Source: Nansenia antarctica (taxonomy: Eukaryota; Chordata; Actinopteri; Argentiniformes; Microstomatidae). Taken from it: 64,000 nucleotides of DNA. Position numbers and translations under genes: made by a program. Positions 1 through 12,650 of this stretch are shown one piece after another. The stretch's first letter is position 1; every line of letters begins with the position of its first letter. A model generated the notes under the pieces. That model was not told the origin of the DNA, ran no database searches, and saw only the letters and a program-made list of their open reading frames with translations. Where the stretch lies: NCBI GenBank assembly GCA_963989245.1, contig OZ022348.1, forward strand, positions 35,930,931-35,994,930. The letters are read 5' to 3'.

Positions 1-3000
1 GAAAACAACACTTTGATAGTTTGATATATAATTGAGAACGAATGCAAAAAACAGTCCACTCTAAGAACAGGCCGCTTGGACACTTTCAGAACAGCTCAGT
101 TAATGACTGAAAACAGCTCTCGAAGAGATTGTCAAAAGAGACTCCGAAAACGAAACGTTGATCACTTTTGAGCAAAAGGCTGCACACACGCAATTCAAGT
201 TGCTCTGATTGTCATTTAGAGTTACATTATAGGAGCATTCAGCAACAAGTCAAAATGTGCTCCAGAAAAGCAGAAAACAACACTGATAGAACTTGAGAAC
301 GAATGCAAAAACAGTCCACTCTCAGAACAGGCCGCTTGGACACTTTCAGAACAGCTCTGTTAATGACTGAAAACAGCTCTCGAAGAGATTGTCAAAAGAG
401 ACTCTGAAAACGAAACGTTGATTACTTTTGAGCAAAAGGCTGCACACACGCAATTCAAGTTGCTCTGATTGTCATTTAGAGTAACATTATAGGATTATTC
501 AACAACAAGTCAAAATGTGCTCGTGAAAGGCAGAAAACAACACTTTGATAGTTTGATATAACTTGAGAACGAATGCAAAAAACAGTCCACTCTAAGAACA
601 GGCCGCTTGGACACTTTCAGAACAGCTCTGTTAATGACTGAAAACAGCTCTCGAAGAGATTGTCAAAAGAGACTCTGAAAACGAAACGTTGATTACTTTT
701 GAGCAAAAGGCTGCACACACGCAATTCAAGTTGCTCTGATTGTCATTTAGAGTAACATTATAGGATTATTCAACAACAAGTCAAAATGTGCTCGTGAAAG
801 GCAGAAAACAACACTTTGATAGTTTGATATAACTTGAGAACGAATGCAAAAAACAGTCCACTCTAAGAACAGGCCGCTTGGACACTTTCAGAACAGCTCT
901 GTTAATGACTGAAAACAGCTCTCGAAGAGATTGTCAAAAGAGACTCCGAAAACGAAACGTTGATCACTTTTGAGCAAAAGGCTGCACACACGCAATTCAA
1001 GTTGCTCTGATTGTCATTTAGAGTAACATTATAGGATTATTCAACAACAAGTCAAAATGTGCTCGTGAAAGGCAGAAAACAACACTTTGATAGTTTGATA
1101 TAACTTGAGAACGAATGCAAAAAACAGTCCACTCTAAGAACAGGCCGCTTGGACACTTTCAGAACAGCTCTGTTAATGACTGAAAACAGCTCTCGAAGAG
1201 ATTGTCAAAAGAGACTCCGAAAACGAAACGTTGATCACTTTTGAGCAAAAGGCTGCACACACGCAATTCAAGTTGCTCTGATTGTCATTTAGAGTTACAT
1301 TATAGGATTATTCAACAACAAGTCAAAATGTGCTCGTGAAAGGCAGAAAACAACACTTTGATAGTTTGATATAACTTGAGAACGAATGCAAAAAACAGTC
1401 CACTCTAAGAACAGGCCGCTTGGACACTTTCAGAACAGCTCTGTTAATGACTGAAAACAGCTCTCGAAGAGATTGTCAAAAGAGACTCTGAAAACGAAAC
1501 GTTGATCACTTTTGAGCAAAAGGCTGCACACACGCAATTCAAGTTGCTCTGATTGTCATTTAGAGTTACATTATAGGATTATTCAACAACAAGTCAAAAT
1601 GTGCTCGTGAAAGGCAGAAAACAACACTTTGATAGTTTGATATAACTTGAGAACGAATGCAAAAAACAGTCCACTCTAAGAACAGGCCGCTTGGACACTT
1701 TCAGAACAGCTCTGTTAATGACTGAAAACAGCTCTCGAAGAGATTGTCAAAAGAGACTCCGAAAACGAAACGTTGATCACTTTTGAGCAAAAGGCTGCAC
1801 ACACGCAATTCAAGTTGCTCTGATTGTCATTTAGAGTTACATTATAGGATTATTCAACAACAAGTCAAAATGTGCTCGTGAAAGGCAGAAAACAACACTT
1901 TGATAGTTTGATATAACTTGAGAACGAATGCAAAAAACAGTCCACTCTCAGAACAGGCCGCTTGGACACTTTCAGAACAGCTCTGTTAATGACTGAAAAC
2001 AGCTCTCGAAGAGATTGTCAAAAGAGACTCCGAAAACGAAACGTTGATCACTTTTGAGCAAAAGGCTGCACACACGTAATTCAAGTTGCTCTGATTGTCA
2101 TTTAGAGTTACATTATAGGATTATTCAACAACAAGTCAAAATGTGCTCGTGAAAGGCAGAAAACAACACTTTCATAGTTTGATATAACTTGAGAACGAAT
2201 GCAAAAAACAGTCCACTCTAAGAACAGGCCGCTTGGACACTTTCAGAACAGCTCTGTTAATGACTGAAAACAGCTCTCGAAGAGATTGTCAAAAGAGACT
2301 CCGAAAACGAAACGTTGATCACTTTTGAGCAAAAGGCTGCACACACGCAATTCAAGTTGCTCTGATTGTCATTTAGAGTTACATTATATGATTATTCAGC
2401 AACAAGTCAAAATGTGCTCCAGAAAGGCAGAAAACAAAACTTTGATAGTTTGATATAACTTGAGAACGAATGCAAAAAACAGTCCACTCTAAGAACAGGC
2501 CGCTTGGACACTTTCAGAACAGCTCTGTTAATGACTGAAAACAGCTCTCGAAGAGATTGTCAAAAGAGACTCCGAAAACGAAACGTTGATCACTTTTGAG
2601 CAAAAGGCTGCACACACGCAATTCAAGTTGCTCTGATTGTCATTTAGAGTTACATTATAGGAGCATTCAGCAACAAGTCAAAATGTGCTCCAGAAAAGCA
2701 GAAAACAACACTGATAGAACTTGAGAACGAATGCAAAAAACAGTCCACTCTCAGAACAGGCCGCTTGGACACTTTCAGAACAGCTCTGTTAATGACTGAA
2801 AACAGCTCTCGAAGAGATTGTCAAAAGAGACTCCGAAAACGAAACGTTGATCACTTTTGAGCAAAAGGCTGCACACACGCAATTCAAGTTGCTCTGATTG
2901 TCATTTAGAGTTACATTATAGGATTATTCAACAACAAGTCAAAATGTGCTCGTGAAAGGCAGAAAACAACACTTTGATAGTTTGATATAACTTGAGAACG

Positions 3001-6000
3001 AATGCAAAAAACAGTCCACTCTAAGAACAGGCCGCTTGGACACTTTCAGAACAGCTCTGTTAATGACTGAAAACAGCTCTCGAAGAGATTGTCAAAAGAG
3101 ACTCTGAAAACGAAACGTTGATCACTTTTGAGCAAAAGGCTGCACACACGCAATTCAAGTTGCTCTGATTGTCATTTAGAGTTACATTATAGGATTATTC
3201 AACAACAAGTCAAAATGTGCTCGTGAAAGGCAGAAAACAACACTTTGATAGTTTGATATAACTTGAGAACGAATGCAAAAAACAGTCCACTCTAAGAACA
3301 GGCCGCTTGGACACTTTCAGAACAGCTCTGTTAATGACTGAAAACAGCTCTCGAAGAGATTGTCAAAAGAGACTCCGAAAACGAAACGTTGATCACTTTT
3401 GAGCAAAAGGCTGCACACACGCAATTCAAGTTGCTCTGATTGTCATTTAGAGTTACATTATAGGATTATTCAACAACAAGTCAAAATGTGCTCGTGAAAG
3501 GCAGAAAACAACACTTTGATAGTTTGATATAACTTGAGAACGAATGCAAAAAACAGTCCACTCTAAGAACAGGCCGCTTGGACACTTTCAGAACAGCTCT
3601 GTTAATGACTGAAAACAGCTCTCGAAGAGATTGTCAAAAGAGACTCTGAAAACGAAACGTTGATCACTTTTGAGCAAAAGGCTGCACACACGCAATTCAA
3701 GTTGCTCTGATTGTCATTTAGAGTTACATTATAGGATTATTCAACAACAAGTCAAAATGTGCTCGTGAAAGGCAGAAAACAACACTTTGATAGTTTGATA
3801 TAACTTGAGAACGAATGCAAAAAACAGTCCACTCTAAGAACAGGCCGCTTGGACACTTTCAGAACAGCTCTGTTAATGACTGAAAACAGCTCTCGAAGAG
3901 ATTGTCAAAAGAGACTCCGAAAACGAAACGTTGATCACTTTTGAGCAAAAGGCTGCACACACGCAATTCAAGTTGCTCTGATTGTCATTTAGAGTTACAT
4001 TATAGGATTATTCAACAACAAGTCAAAATGTGCTCGTGAAAGGCAGAAAACAACACTTTGATAGTTTGATATAACTTGAGAACGAATGCAAAAAACAGTC
4101 CACTCTAAGAACAGGCCGCTTGGACACTTTCAGAACAGCTCTGTTAATGACTGAAAACAGCTCTCGAAGAGATTGTCAAAAGAGACTCCGAAAACGAAAC
4201 GTTGATCACTTTTGAGCAAAAGGCTGCACACACGCAATTCAAGTTGCTCTGATTGTCATTTAGAGTTACATTATAGGATTATTCAACAACAAGTCAAAAT
4301 GTGCTCGTGAAAGGCAGAAAACAACACTTTGATAGTTTGATATAACTTGAGAACGAATGCAAAAAACAGTCCACTCTAAGAACAGGCCGCTTGGACACTT
4401 TCAGAACAGCTCTGTTAATGACTGAAAACAGCTCTCGAAGAGATTGTCAAAAGAGACTCCGAAAACGAAACGTTGATCACTTTTGAGCAAAAGGCTGCAC
4501 ACACGCAATTCAAGTTGCTCTGATTGTCATTTAGAGTTACATTATAGGATTATTCAACAACAAGTCAAAATGTGCTCGTGAAAGGCAGAAAACAACACTT
4601 TGATAGTTTGATATAACTTGAGAACGAATGCAAAAAACAGTCCACTCTAAGAACAGGCCGCTTGGACACTTTCAGAACAGCTCTGTTAATGACTGAAAAC
4701 AGCTCTCGAAGAGATTGTCAAAAGAGACTCCGAAAACGAAACGTTGATCACTTTTGAGCAAAAGGCTGCACACACGCAATTCAAGTTGCTCTGATTGTCA
4801 TTTAGAGTTACATTATAGGATTATTCAACAACAAGTCAAAATGTGCTCGTGAAAGGCAGAAAACAACACTTTGATAGTTTGATATAACTTGAGAACGAAT
4901 GCAAAAAACAGTCCACTCTCAGAACAGGCCGCTTGGACACTTTCAGAACAGCTCTGTTAATGACTGAAAACAGCTCTCGAAGAGATTGTCAAAAGAGACT
5001 CCGAAAACGAAACGTTGATCACTTTTGAGCAAAAGGCTGCACACACGTAATTCAAGTTGCTCTGATTGTCATTTAGAGTTACATTATAGGATTATTCAAC
5101 AACAAGTCAAAATGTGCTCGTGAAAGGCAGAAAACAACACTTTGATAGTTTGATATAACTTGAGAACGAATGCAAAAAACAGTCCACTCTAAGAACAGGC
5201 CGCTTGGACACTTTCAGAACAGCTCTGTTAATGACTGAAAACAGCTCTCGAAGAGATTGTCAAAAGAGACTCCGAAAACGAAACGTTGATCACTTTTGAG
5301 CAAAAGGCTGCACACACGCAATTCAAGTTGCTCTGATTGTCATTTAGAGTTACATTATATGATTATTCAGCAACAAGTCAAAATGTGCTCCAGAAAGGCA
5401 GAAAACAAAACTTTGATAGTTTGATATAACTTGAGAACGAATGCAAAAAACAGTCCACTCTAAGAACAGGCCGCTTGGACACTTTCAGAACAGCTCTGTT
5501 AATGACTGAAAACAGCTCTCGAAGAGATTGTCAAAAGAGACTCCGAAAACGAAACGTTGATCACTTTTGAGCAAAAGGCTGCACACACGCAATTCAAGTT
5601 GCTCTGATTGTCATTTAGAGTTACATTATAGGAGCATTCAGCAACAAGTCAAAATGTGCTCCAGAAAAGCAGAAAACAACACTGATAGAACTTGAGAACG
5701 AATGCAAAAAACAGTCCACTCTCAGAACAGGCCGCTTGGACACTTTCAGAACAGCTCTGTTAATGACTGAAAACAGCTCTCGAAGAGATTGTCAAAAGAG
5801 ACTCCGAAAACGAAACGTTGATCACTTTTGAGCAAAAGGCTGCACACACGCAATTCAAGTTGCTCTGATTGTCATTTAGAGTTACATTATAGGATTATTC
5901 AACAACAAGTCAAAATGTGCTCGTGAAAGGCAGAAAACAACACTTTGATAGTTTGATATAACTTGAGAACGAATGCAAAAAACAGTCCACTCTAAGAACA

Positions 6001-9000
6001 GGCCGCTTGGACACTTTCAGAACAGCTCTGTTAATGACTGAAAACAGCTCTCGAAGAGATTGTCAAAAGAGACTCCGAAAACGAAACGTTGATCACTTTT
6101 GAGCAAAAGGCTGCACACACGCAATTCAAGTTGCTCTGATTGTCATTTAGAGTTACATTATAGGATTATTCAACAACAAGTCAAAATGTGCTCGTGAAAG
6201 GCAGAAAACAACACTTTGATAGTTTGATATAACTTGAGAACGAATGCAAAAAACAGTCCACTCTAAGAACAGGCCGCTTGGACACTTTCAGAACAGCTCT
6301 GTTAATGACTGAAAACAGCTCTCGAAGAGATTGTCAAAAGAGACTCCGAAAACGAAACGTTGATCACTTTTGAGCAAAAGGCTGCACACACGCAATTCAA
6401 GTTGCTCTGATTGTCATTTAGAGTTACATTATAGGATTATTCAACAACAAGTCAAAATGTGCTCGTGAAAGGCAGAAAACAACACTTTGATAGTTTGATA
6501 TAACTTGAGAACGAATGCAAAAAACAGTCCACTCTCAGAACAGGCCGCTTGGACACTTTCAGAACAGCTCTGTTAATGACTGAAAACAGCTCTCGAAGAG
6601 ATTGTCAAAAGAGACTCCGAAAACGAAACGTTGATCACTTTTGAGCAAAAGGCTGCACACACGTAATTCAAGTTGCTCTGATTGTCATTTAGAGTTACAT
6701 TATAGGATTATTCAACAACAAGTCAAAATGTGCTCGTGAAAGGCAGAAAACAACACTTTGATAGTTTGATATAACTTGAGAACGAATGCAAAAAACAGTC
6801 CACTCTAAGAACAGGCCGCTTGGACACTTTCAGAACAGCTCTGTTAATGACTGAAAACAGCTCTCGAAGAGATTGTCAAAAGAGACTCCGAAAACGAAAC
6901 GTTGATCACTTTTGAGCAAAAGGCTGCACACACGCAATTCAAGTTGCTCTGATTGTCATTTAGAGTTACATTATATGATTATTCAGCAACAAGTCAAAAT
7001 GTGCTCCAGAAAGGCAGAAAACAAAACTTTGATAGTTTGATATAACTTGAGAACGAATGCAAAAAACAGTCCACTCTAAGAACAGGCCGCTTGGACACTT
7101 TCAGAACAGCTCTGTTAATGACTGAAAACAGCTCTCGAAGAGATTGTCAAAAGAGACTCCGAAAACGAAACGTTGATCACTTTTGAGCAAAAGGCTGCAC
7201 ACACGCAATTCAAGTTGCTCTGATTGTCATTTAGAGTTACATTATAGGAGCATTCAGCAACAAGTCAAAATGTGCTCCAGAAAAGCAGAAAACAACACTG
7301 ATAGAACTTGAGAACGAATGCAAAAAACAGTCCACTCTCAGAACAGGCCGCTTGGACACTTTCAGAACAGCTCTGTTAATGACTGAAAACAGCTCTCGAA
7401 GAGATTGTCAAAAGAGACTCCGAAAACGAAACGTTGATCACTTTTGAGCAAAAGGCTGCACACACGCAATTCAAGTTGCTCTGATTGTCATTTAGAGTTA
7501 CATTATAGGATTATTCAACAACAAGTCAAAATGTGCTCGTGAAAGGCAGAAAACAACACTTTGATAGTTTGATATAACTTGAGAACGAATGCAAAAAACA
7601 GTCCACTCTAAGAACAGGCCGCTTGGACACTTTCAGAACAGCTCTGTTAATGACTGAAAACAGCTCTCGAAGAGATTGTCAAAAGAGACTCTGAAAACGA
7701 AACGTTGATCACTTTTGAGCAAAAGGCTGCACACACGCAATTCAAGTTGCTCTGATTGTCATTTAGAGTTACATTATAGGATTATTCAACAACAAGTCAA
7801 AATGTGCTCGTGAAAGGCAGAAAACAACACTTGATAGTTTGATATAACTTGAGAACGAATGCAAAAAACAGTCCACTCTAAGAACAGGCCGCTTGGACAC
7901 TTTCAGAACAGCTCTGTTAATGACTGAAAACAGCTCTCGAAGAGATTGTCAAAAGAGACTCCGAAAACGAAACGTTGATCACTTTTGAGCAAAAGGCTGC
8001 ACACACGCAATTCAAGTTGCTCTGATTGTCATTTAGAGTTACATTATAGGAGCATTCAACAACAAGTCAAAATGTGCTCGTGAAAGGCAGAAAACAACAC
8101 TTTGATAGTTTGATATAACTTGAGAACGAATGCAAAAAACAGTCCACTCTAAGAACAGGCCGCTTGGACACTTTCAGAACAGCTCTGTTAATGACTGAAA
8201 ACAGCTCTCGAAGAGATTGTCAAAAGAGACTCTGAAAACGAAACGTTGATCACTTTTGAGCAAAAGGCTGCACACACGCAATTCAAGTTGCTCTGATTGT
8301 CATTTAGAGTTACATTATAGGAGCATTCAGCAACAAGTCAAAATGTGCTCCAGAAAAGCAGAAAACAACACTGATAGAACTTGAGAACGAATGCAAAAAA
8401 CAGTCCACTCTCAGAACAGGCCGCTTGGACACTTTCAGAACAGCTCTGTTAATGACTGAAAACAGCTCTCGAAGAGATTGTCAAAAGAGACTCCGAAAAC
8501 GAAACGTTGATCACTTTTGAGCAAAAGGCTGCACACACGTAATTCAAGTTGCTCTGATTGTCATTTAGAGTTACATTATAGGATTATTCAACAACAAGTC
8601 AAAATGTGCTCGTGAAAGGCAGAAAACAACACTTTGATAGTTTGATATATAATTGAGAACGAATGCAAAAAACAGTCCACTCTAAGAACAGGCCGCTTGG
8701 ACACTTTCAGAACAGCTCAGTTAATGACTGAAAACAGCTCTCGAAGAGATTGTCAAAAGAGACTCCGAAAACGAAACGTTGATCACTTTTGAGCAAAAGG
8801 CTGCACACACGCAATTCAAGTTGCTCTGATTGTCATTTAGAGTTACATTATATGATTATTCAGCAACAAGTCAAAATGTGCTCCAGAAAGGCAGAAAACA
8901 AAACTTTGATAGTTTGATATAACTTGAGAACGAATGCAAAAAACAGTCCACTCTAAGAACAGGCCGCTTGGACACTTTCAGAACAGCTCTGTTAATGACT

Positions 9001-9060
9001 GAAAACAGCTCTCGAAGAGATTGTCAAAAGAGACTCCGAAAACGAAACGTTGATCACTTT
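1..9060 (+). repeat. Satellite array, HOR-rich left segment
   Basis: About 33 head-to-tail monomers of the 271-bp satellite, with no gene. Most are canonical. Interspersed are 261-bp short monomers whose linker reads ggagcattcagc (linkers near 232, 2661, 5632, 7248 and 8321), monomers with a tatatgattattcagc linker, and monomers carrying cacacgtaatt instead of cacacgcaatt (variant near 2076, 5047, 6663 and 8539). The spacings between those last markers are 2971, 1616 and 1876 bp. They fit 11-, 6- and 7-monomer higher-order units that include one or two short monomers. The first ~600 bases resemble 29.45-30.06 kb: a tatataattg monomer followed by a 260-bp short monomer and a gattacttttg variant. 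The array continues beyond the left edge of the window. Confidence 0.95.
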
Positions 9061-12000
9061 TGAGCAAAAGGCTGCACAACGCAATTCAAGTTGCTCTGAT
9101 TGTCATTTAGAGTTACATTATAGGATTATTCAACAACAAGTCAAAATGTGCTCGTGAAAGGCAGAAAACAACACTTTGATAGTTTGATATAACTTGAGAA
9201 CGAATGCAAAAAACAGTCCACTCTAAGAACAGGCCGCTTGGACACTTTCAGAACAGCTCTGTTAATGACTGAAAACAGCTCTCGAAGAGATTGTCAAAAG
9301 AGACTCTGAAAACGAAACGTTGATCACTTTTGAGCAAAAGGCTGCACACACGCAATTCAAGTTGCTCTGATTGTCATTTAGAGTTACATTATAGGATTAT
9401 TCAACAACAAGTCAAAATGTGCTTGTGAAAGGCAGAAAACAACACTTTGATAGTTTGATATAACTTGAGAACGAATGCAAAAAACAGTCCACTCTAAGAA
9501 CAGGCCGCTTGGACACTTTCAGAACAGCTCTGTTAATGACTGAAAACAGCTCTCGAAGAGATTGTCAAAAGAGACTCCGAAAACGAAACGTTGATCACTT
9601 TTGAGCAAAAGGCTGCACACACGCAATTCAAGTTGCTCTGATTGTCATTTAGAGTTACATTATAGGATTATTCAACAACAAGTCAAAATGTGCTCGTGAA
9701 AGGCAGAAAACAACACTTTGATAGTTTGATATAACTTGAGAACGAATGCAAAAAACAGTCCACTCTAAGAACAGGCCGCTTGGACACTTTCAGAACAGCT
9801 CTGTTAATGACTGAAAACAGCTCTCGAAGAGATTGTCAAAAGAGACTCCGAAAACGAAACGTTGATCACTTTTGAGCAAAAGGCTGCACACACGCAATTC
9901 AAGTTGCTCTGATTGTCATTTAGAGTTACATTATAGGATTATTCAACAACAAGTCAAAATGTGCTCGTGAAAGGCAGAAAACAACACTTTGATAGTTTGA
10001 TATAACTTGAGAACGAATGCAAAAAACAGTCCACTCTAAGAACAGGCCGCTTGGACACTTTCAGAACAGCTCTGTTAATGACTGAAAACAGCTCTCGAAG
10101 AGATTGTCAAAAGAGACTCCGAAAACGAAACGTTGATCACTTTTGAGCAAAAGGCTGCACACACGCAATTCAAGTTGCTCTGATTGTCATTTAGAGTTAC
10201 ATTATAGGATTATTCAACAACAAGTCAAAATGTGCTCGTGAAAGGCAGAAAACAACACTTTGATAGTTTGATATAACTTGAGAACGAATGCAAAAAACAG
10301 TCCACTCTAAGAACAGGCCGCTTGGACACTTTCAGAACAGCTCTGTTAATGACTGAAAACAGCTCTCGAAGAGATTGTCAAAAGAGACTCCGAAAACGAA
10401 ACGTTGATCACTTTTGAGCAAAAGGCTGCACACACGCAATTCAAGTTGCTCTGATTGTCATTTAGAGTTACATTATAGGATTATTCAACAACAAGTCAAA
10501 ATGTGCTTGTGAAAGGCAGAAAACAACACTTTGATAGTTTGATATAACTTGAGAACGAATGCAAAAAACAGTCCACTCTAAGAACAGGCCGCTTGGACAC
10601 TTTCAGAACAGCTCTGTTAATGACTGAAAACAGCTCTCGAAGAGATTGTCAAAAGAGACTCCGAAAACGAAACGTTGATCACTTTTGAGCAAAAGGCTGC
10701 ACACACGCAATTCAAGTTGCTCTGATTGTCATTTAGAGTTACATTATAGGATTATTCAACAACAAGTCAAAATGTGCTTGTGAAAGGCAGAAAACAACAC
10801 TTTGATAGTTTGATATAACTTGAGAACGAATGCAAAAAACAGTCCACTCTAAGAACAGGCCGCTTGGACACTTTCAGAACAGCTCTGTTAATGACTGAAA
10901 ACAGCTCTCGAAGAGATTGTCAAAAGAGACTCCGAAAACGAAACGTTGATCACTTTTGAGCAAAAGGCTGCACACACGCAATTCAAGTTGCTCTGATTGT
11001 CATTTAGAGTTACATTATATGGATTATTCAGCAACAAGTCAAAATGTGCTCGTGAAAGGCAGAAAACAACACTTTGATAGTTTGATATAACTTGAGAACG
11101 AATGCAAAAAACAGTCCACTCTAAGAACAGGCCGCTTGGACACTTTCAGAACAGCTCTGTTAATGACTGAAAACAGCTCTCGAAGAGATTGTCAAAAGAG
11201 ACTCCGAAAACGAAACGTTGATCACTTTTGAGCAAAAGGCTGCACACACGCAATTCAAGTTGCTCTGATTGTCATTTAGAGTTACATTATAGGATTATTC
11301 AACAACAAGTCAAAATGTGCTTGTGAAAAGGCAGAAAACAACACTTTGATAGTTTTAAATAACTTGAGAACGAATGCAAAAAACAGTCCACTCTCAGAAC
11401 AGGCCGCTTGGACACTTTCAGAACAGCTCTGTTAATGACTGAAAACAGCTCTCGAAGAGATTGTCAAAAGAGACTCCGAAAACGAAACGTTGATCACTTT
11501 TGAGCAAAAGGCTGCACACACGCAATTCAAGTTGCTCTGATTGTCATTTAGAGTTACATTATAGGATTATTCAACAACAAGTCAAAATGTGCTCGTGAAA
11601 GGCAGAAAACAACACTTTGATAGTTTGATATAACTTGAGAACGAATGCAAAAAACAGTCCACTCTAAGAACAGGCCGCTTGGACACTTTCAGAACAGCTC
11701 TGTTAATGACTGAAAACAGCTCTCGAAGAGATTGTCAAAAGAGACTCCGAAAACGAAACGTTGATCACTTTTGAGCAAAAGGCTGCACACACGCAATTCA
11801 AGTTGCTCTGATTGTCATTTAGAGTTACATTATAGGAGCATTCAGCAACAAGTCAAAATGTGCTCCAGAAAAGCAGAAAACAACACTTTGATAGTTTTGA
11901 TATAAACTTGAGAACGAATGCAAAAAACAGTCCACTCTCAGAACAGGCCGCTTGGACACTTTCAGAACAGCTCTGTTAATGACTGAAAACAGCTCTCGAA

Positions 12001-12650
12001 GAGATTGTCAAAAGAGACTCCGAAAACGAAACGTTGATCACTTTTGAGCAAAAGGCTGCAAAACGCAATTCAAGTTGCTCTGATTGTCATTTAGAGTTAC
12101 ATTATAGGATTATTCAACAACAAGTCAAAATGTGCTCGTGAAAGGCAGAAAACAACACTTTGATAGTTTGATATAACTTGAGAACGAATGCAAAAAACAG
12201 TCCACTCTAAGAACAGGCCGCTTGGACACTTTCAGAACAGCTCTGTTAATGACTGAAAACAGCTCTCGAAGAGATTGTCAAAAGAGACTCCGAAAACGAA
12301 ACGTTGATCACTTTTGAGCAAAAGGCTGCACACACGCAATTCAAGTTGCTCTGATTGTCATTTAGAGTTACATTATAGGATTATTCAACAACAAGTCAAA
12401 ATGTGCTTGAGAAAGGCAGAAAACAACACTTTGATAGTTTGATATAACTTGAGAACGAATGCAAAAAACAGTCCACTCTAAGAACAGGCCGCTTGGACAC
12501 TTTCAGAACAGCTCTGTTAATGACTGAAAACAGCTCTCGAAGAGATTGTCAAAAGAGACTCCGAAAACGAAACGTTGATCACTTTTGAGCAAAAGGCTGC
12601 ACACACGCAATTCAAGTTGTTCTGATTGTCATTTAGAGTTACATTATAGG
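9061..12650 (+). repeat. Satellite array, transition zone with mosaic monomers
   Basis: About 13 monomers, mostly the canonical 271-bp form with cgtg or ttgtg after atgtgct. Several are mosaics. One linker near 11019 reads tatatggattattcagc and combines two variant classes. A monomer near 11350 has agttttaaataac in place of agtttgatataac. A 273-bp monomer at 11774-12046 has the sequence signature of the short class but not its deletion. Small 1-bp losses occur in the gctgcacacacg segment near 9076 and 12058. No gene, RNA or transposon is visible here. Confidence 0.93.
11774..12046 (+). repeat. 273-bp mosaic monomer, undeleted relative of the short class
   Basis: The linker is ggagcattcagc and the next segment is ctccagaaaagcag, both signatures of the 261-bp short monomers. 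The downstream segment, however, is full length and slightly expanded (ctttgatagttttgatataaac, read as two one-base gains over the canonical form). Short monomers have instead lost ten bases there. The unit is therefore either an ancestral form from before the deletion or a gene-conversion product between a short and a canonical monomer. Confidence 0.85.

Noticed and set aside
8049..8060. Extra short monomer near 8049
   Set aside because: The linker is ggagcattcaac, but the following segment is full length with ctcgtgaaagg, so it is a canonical monomer with a short-class-like linker.
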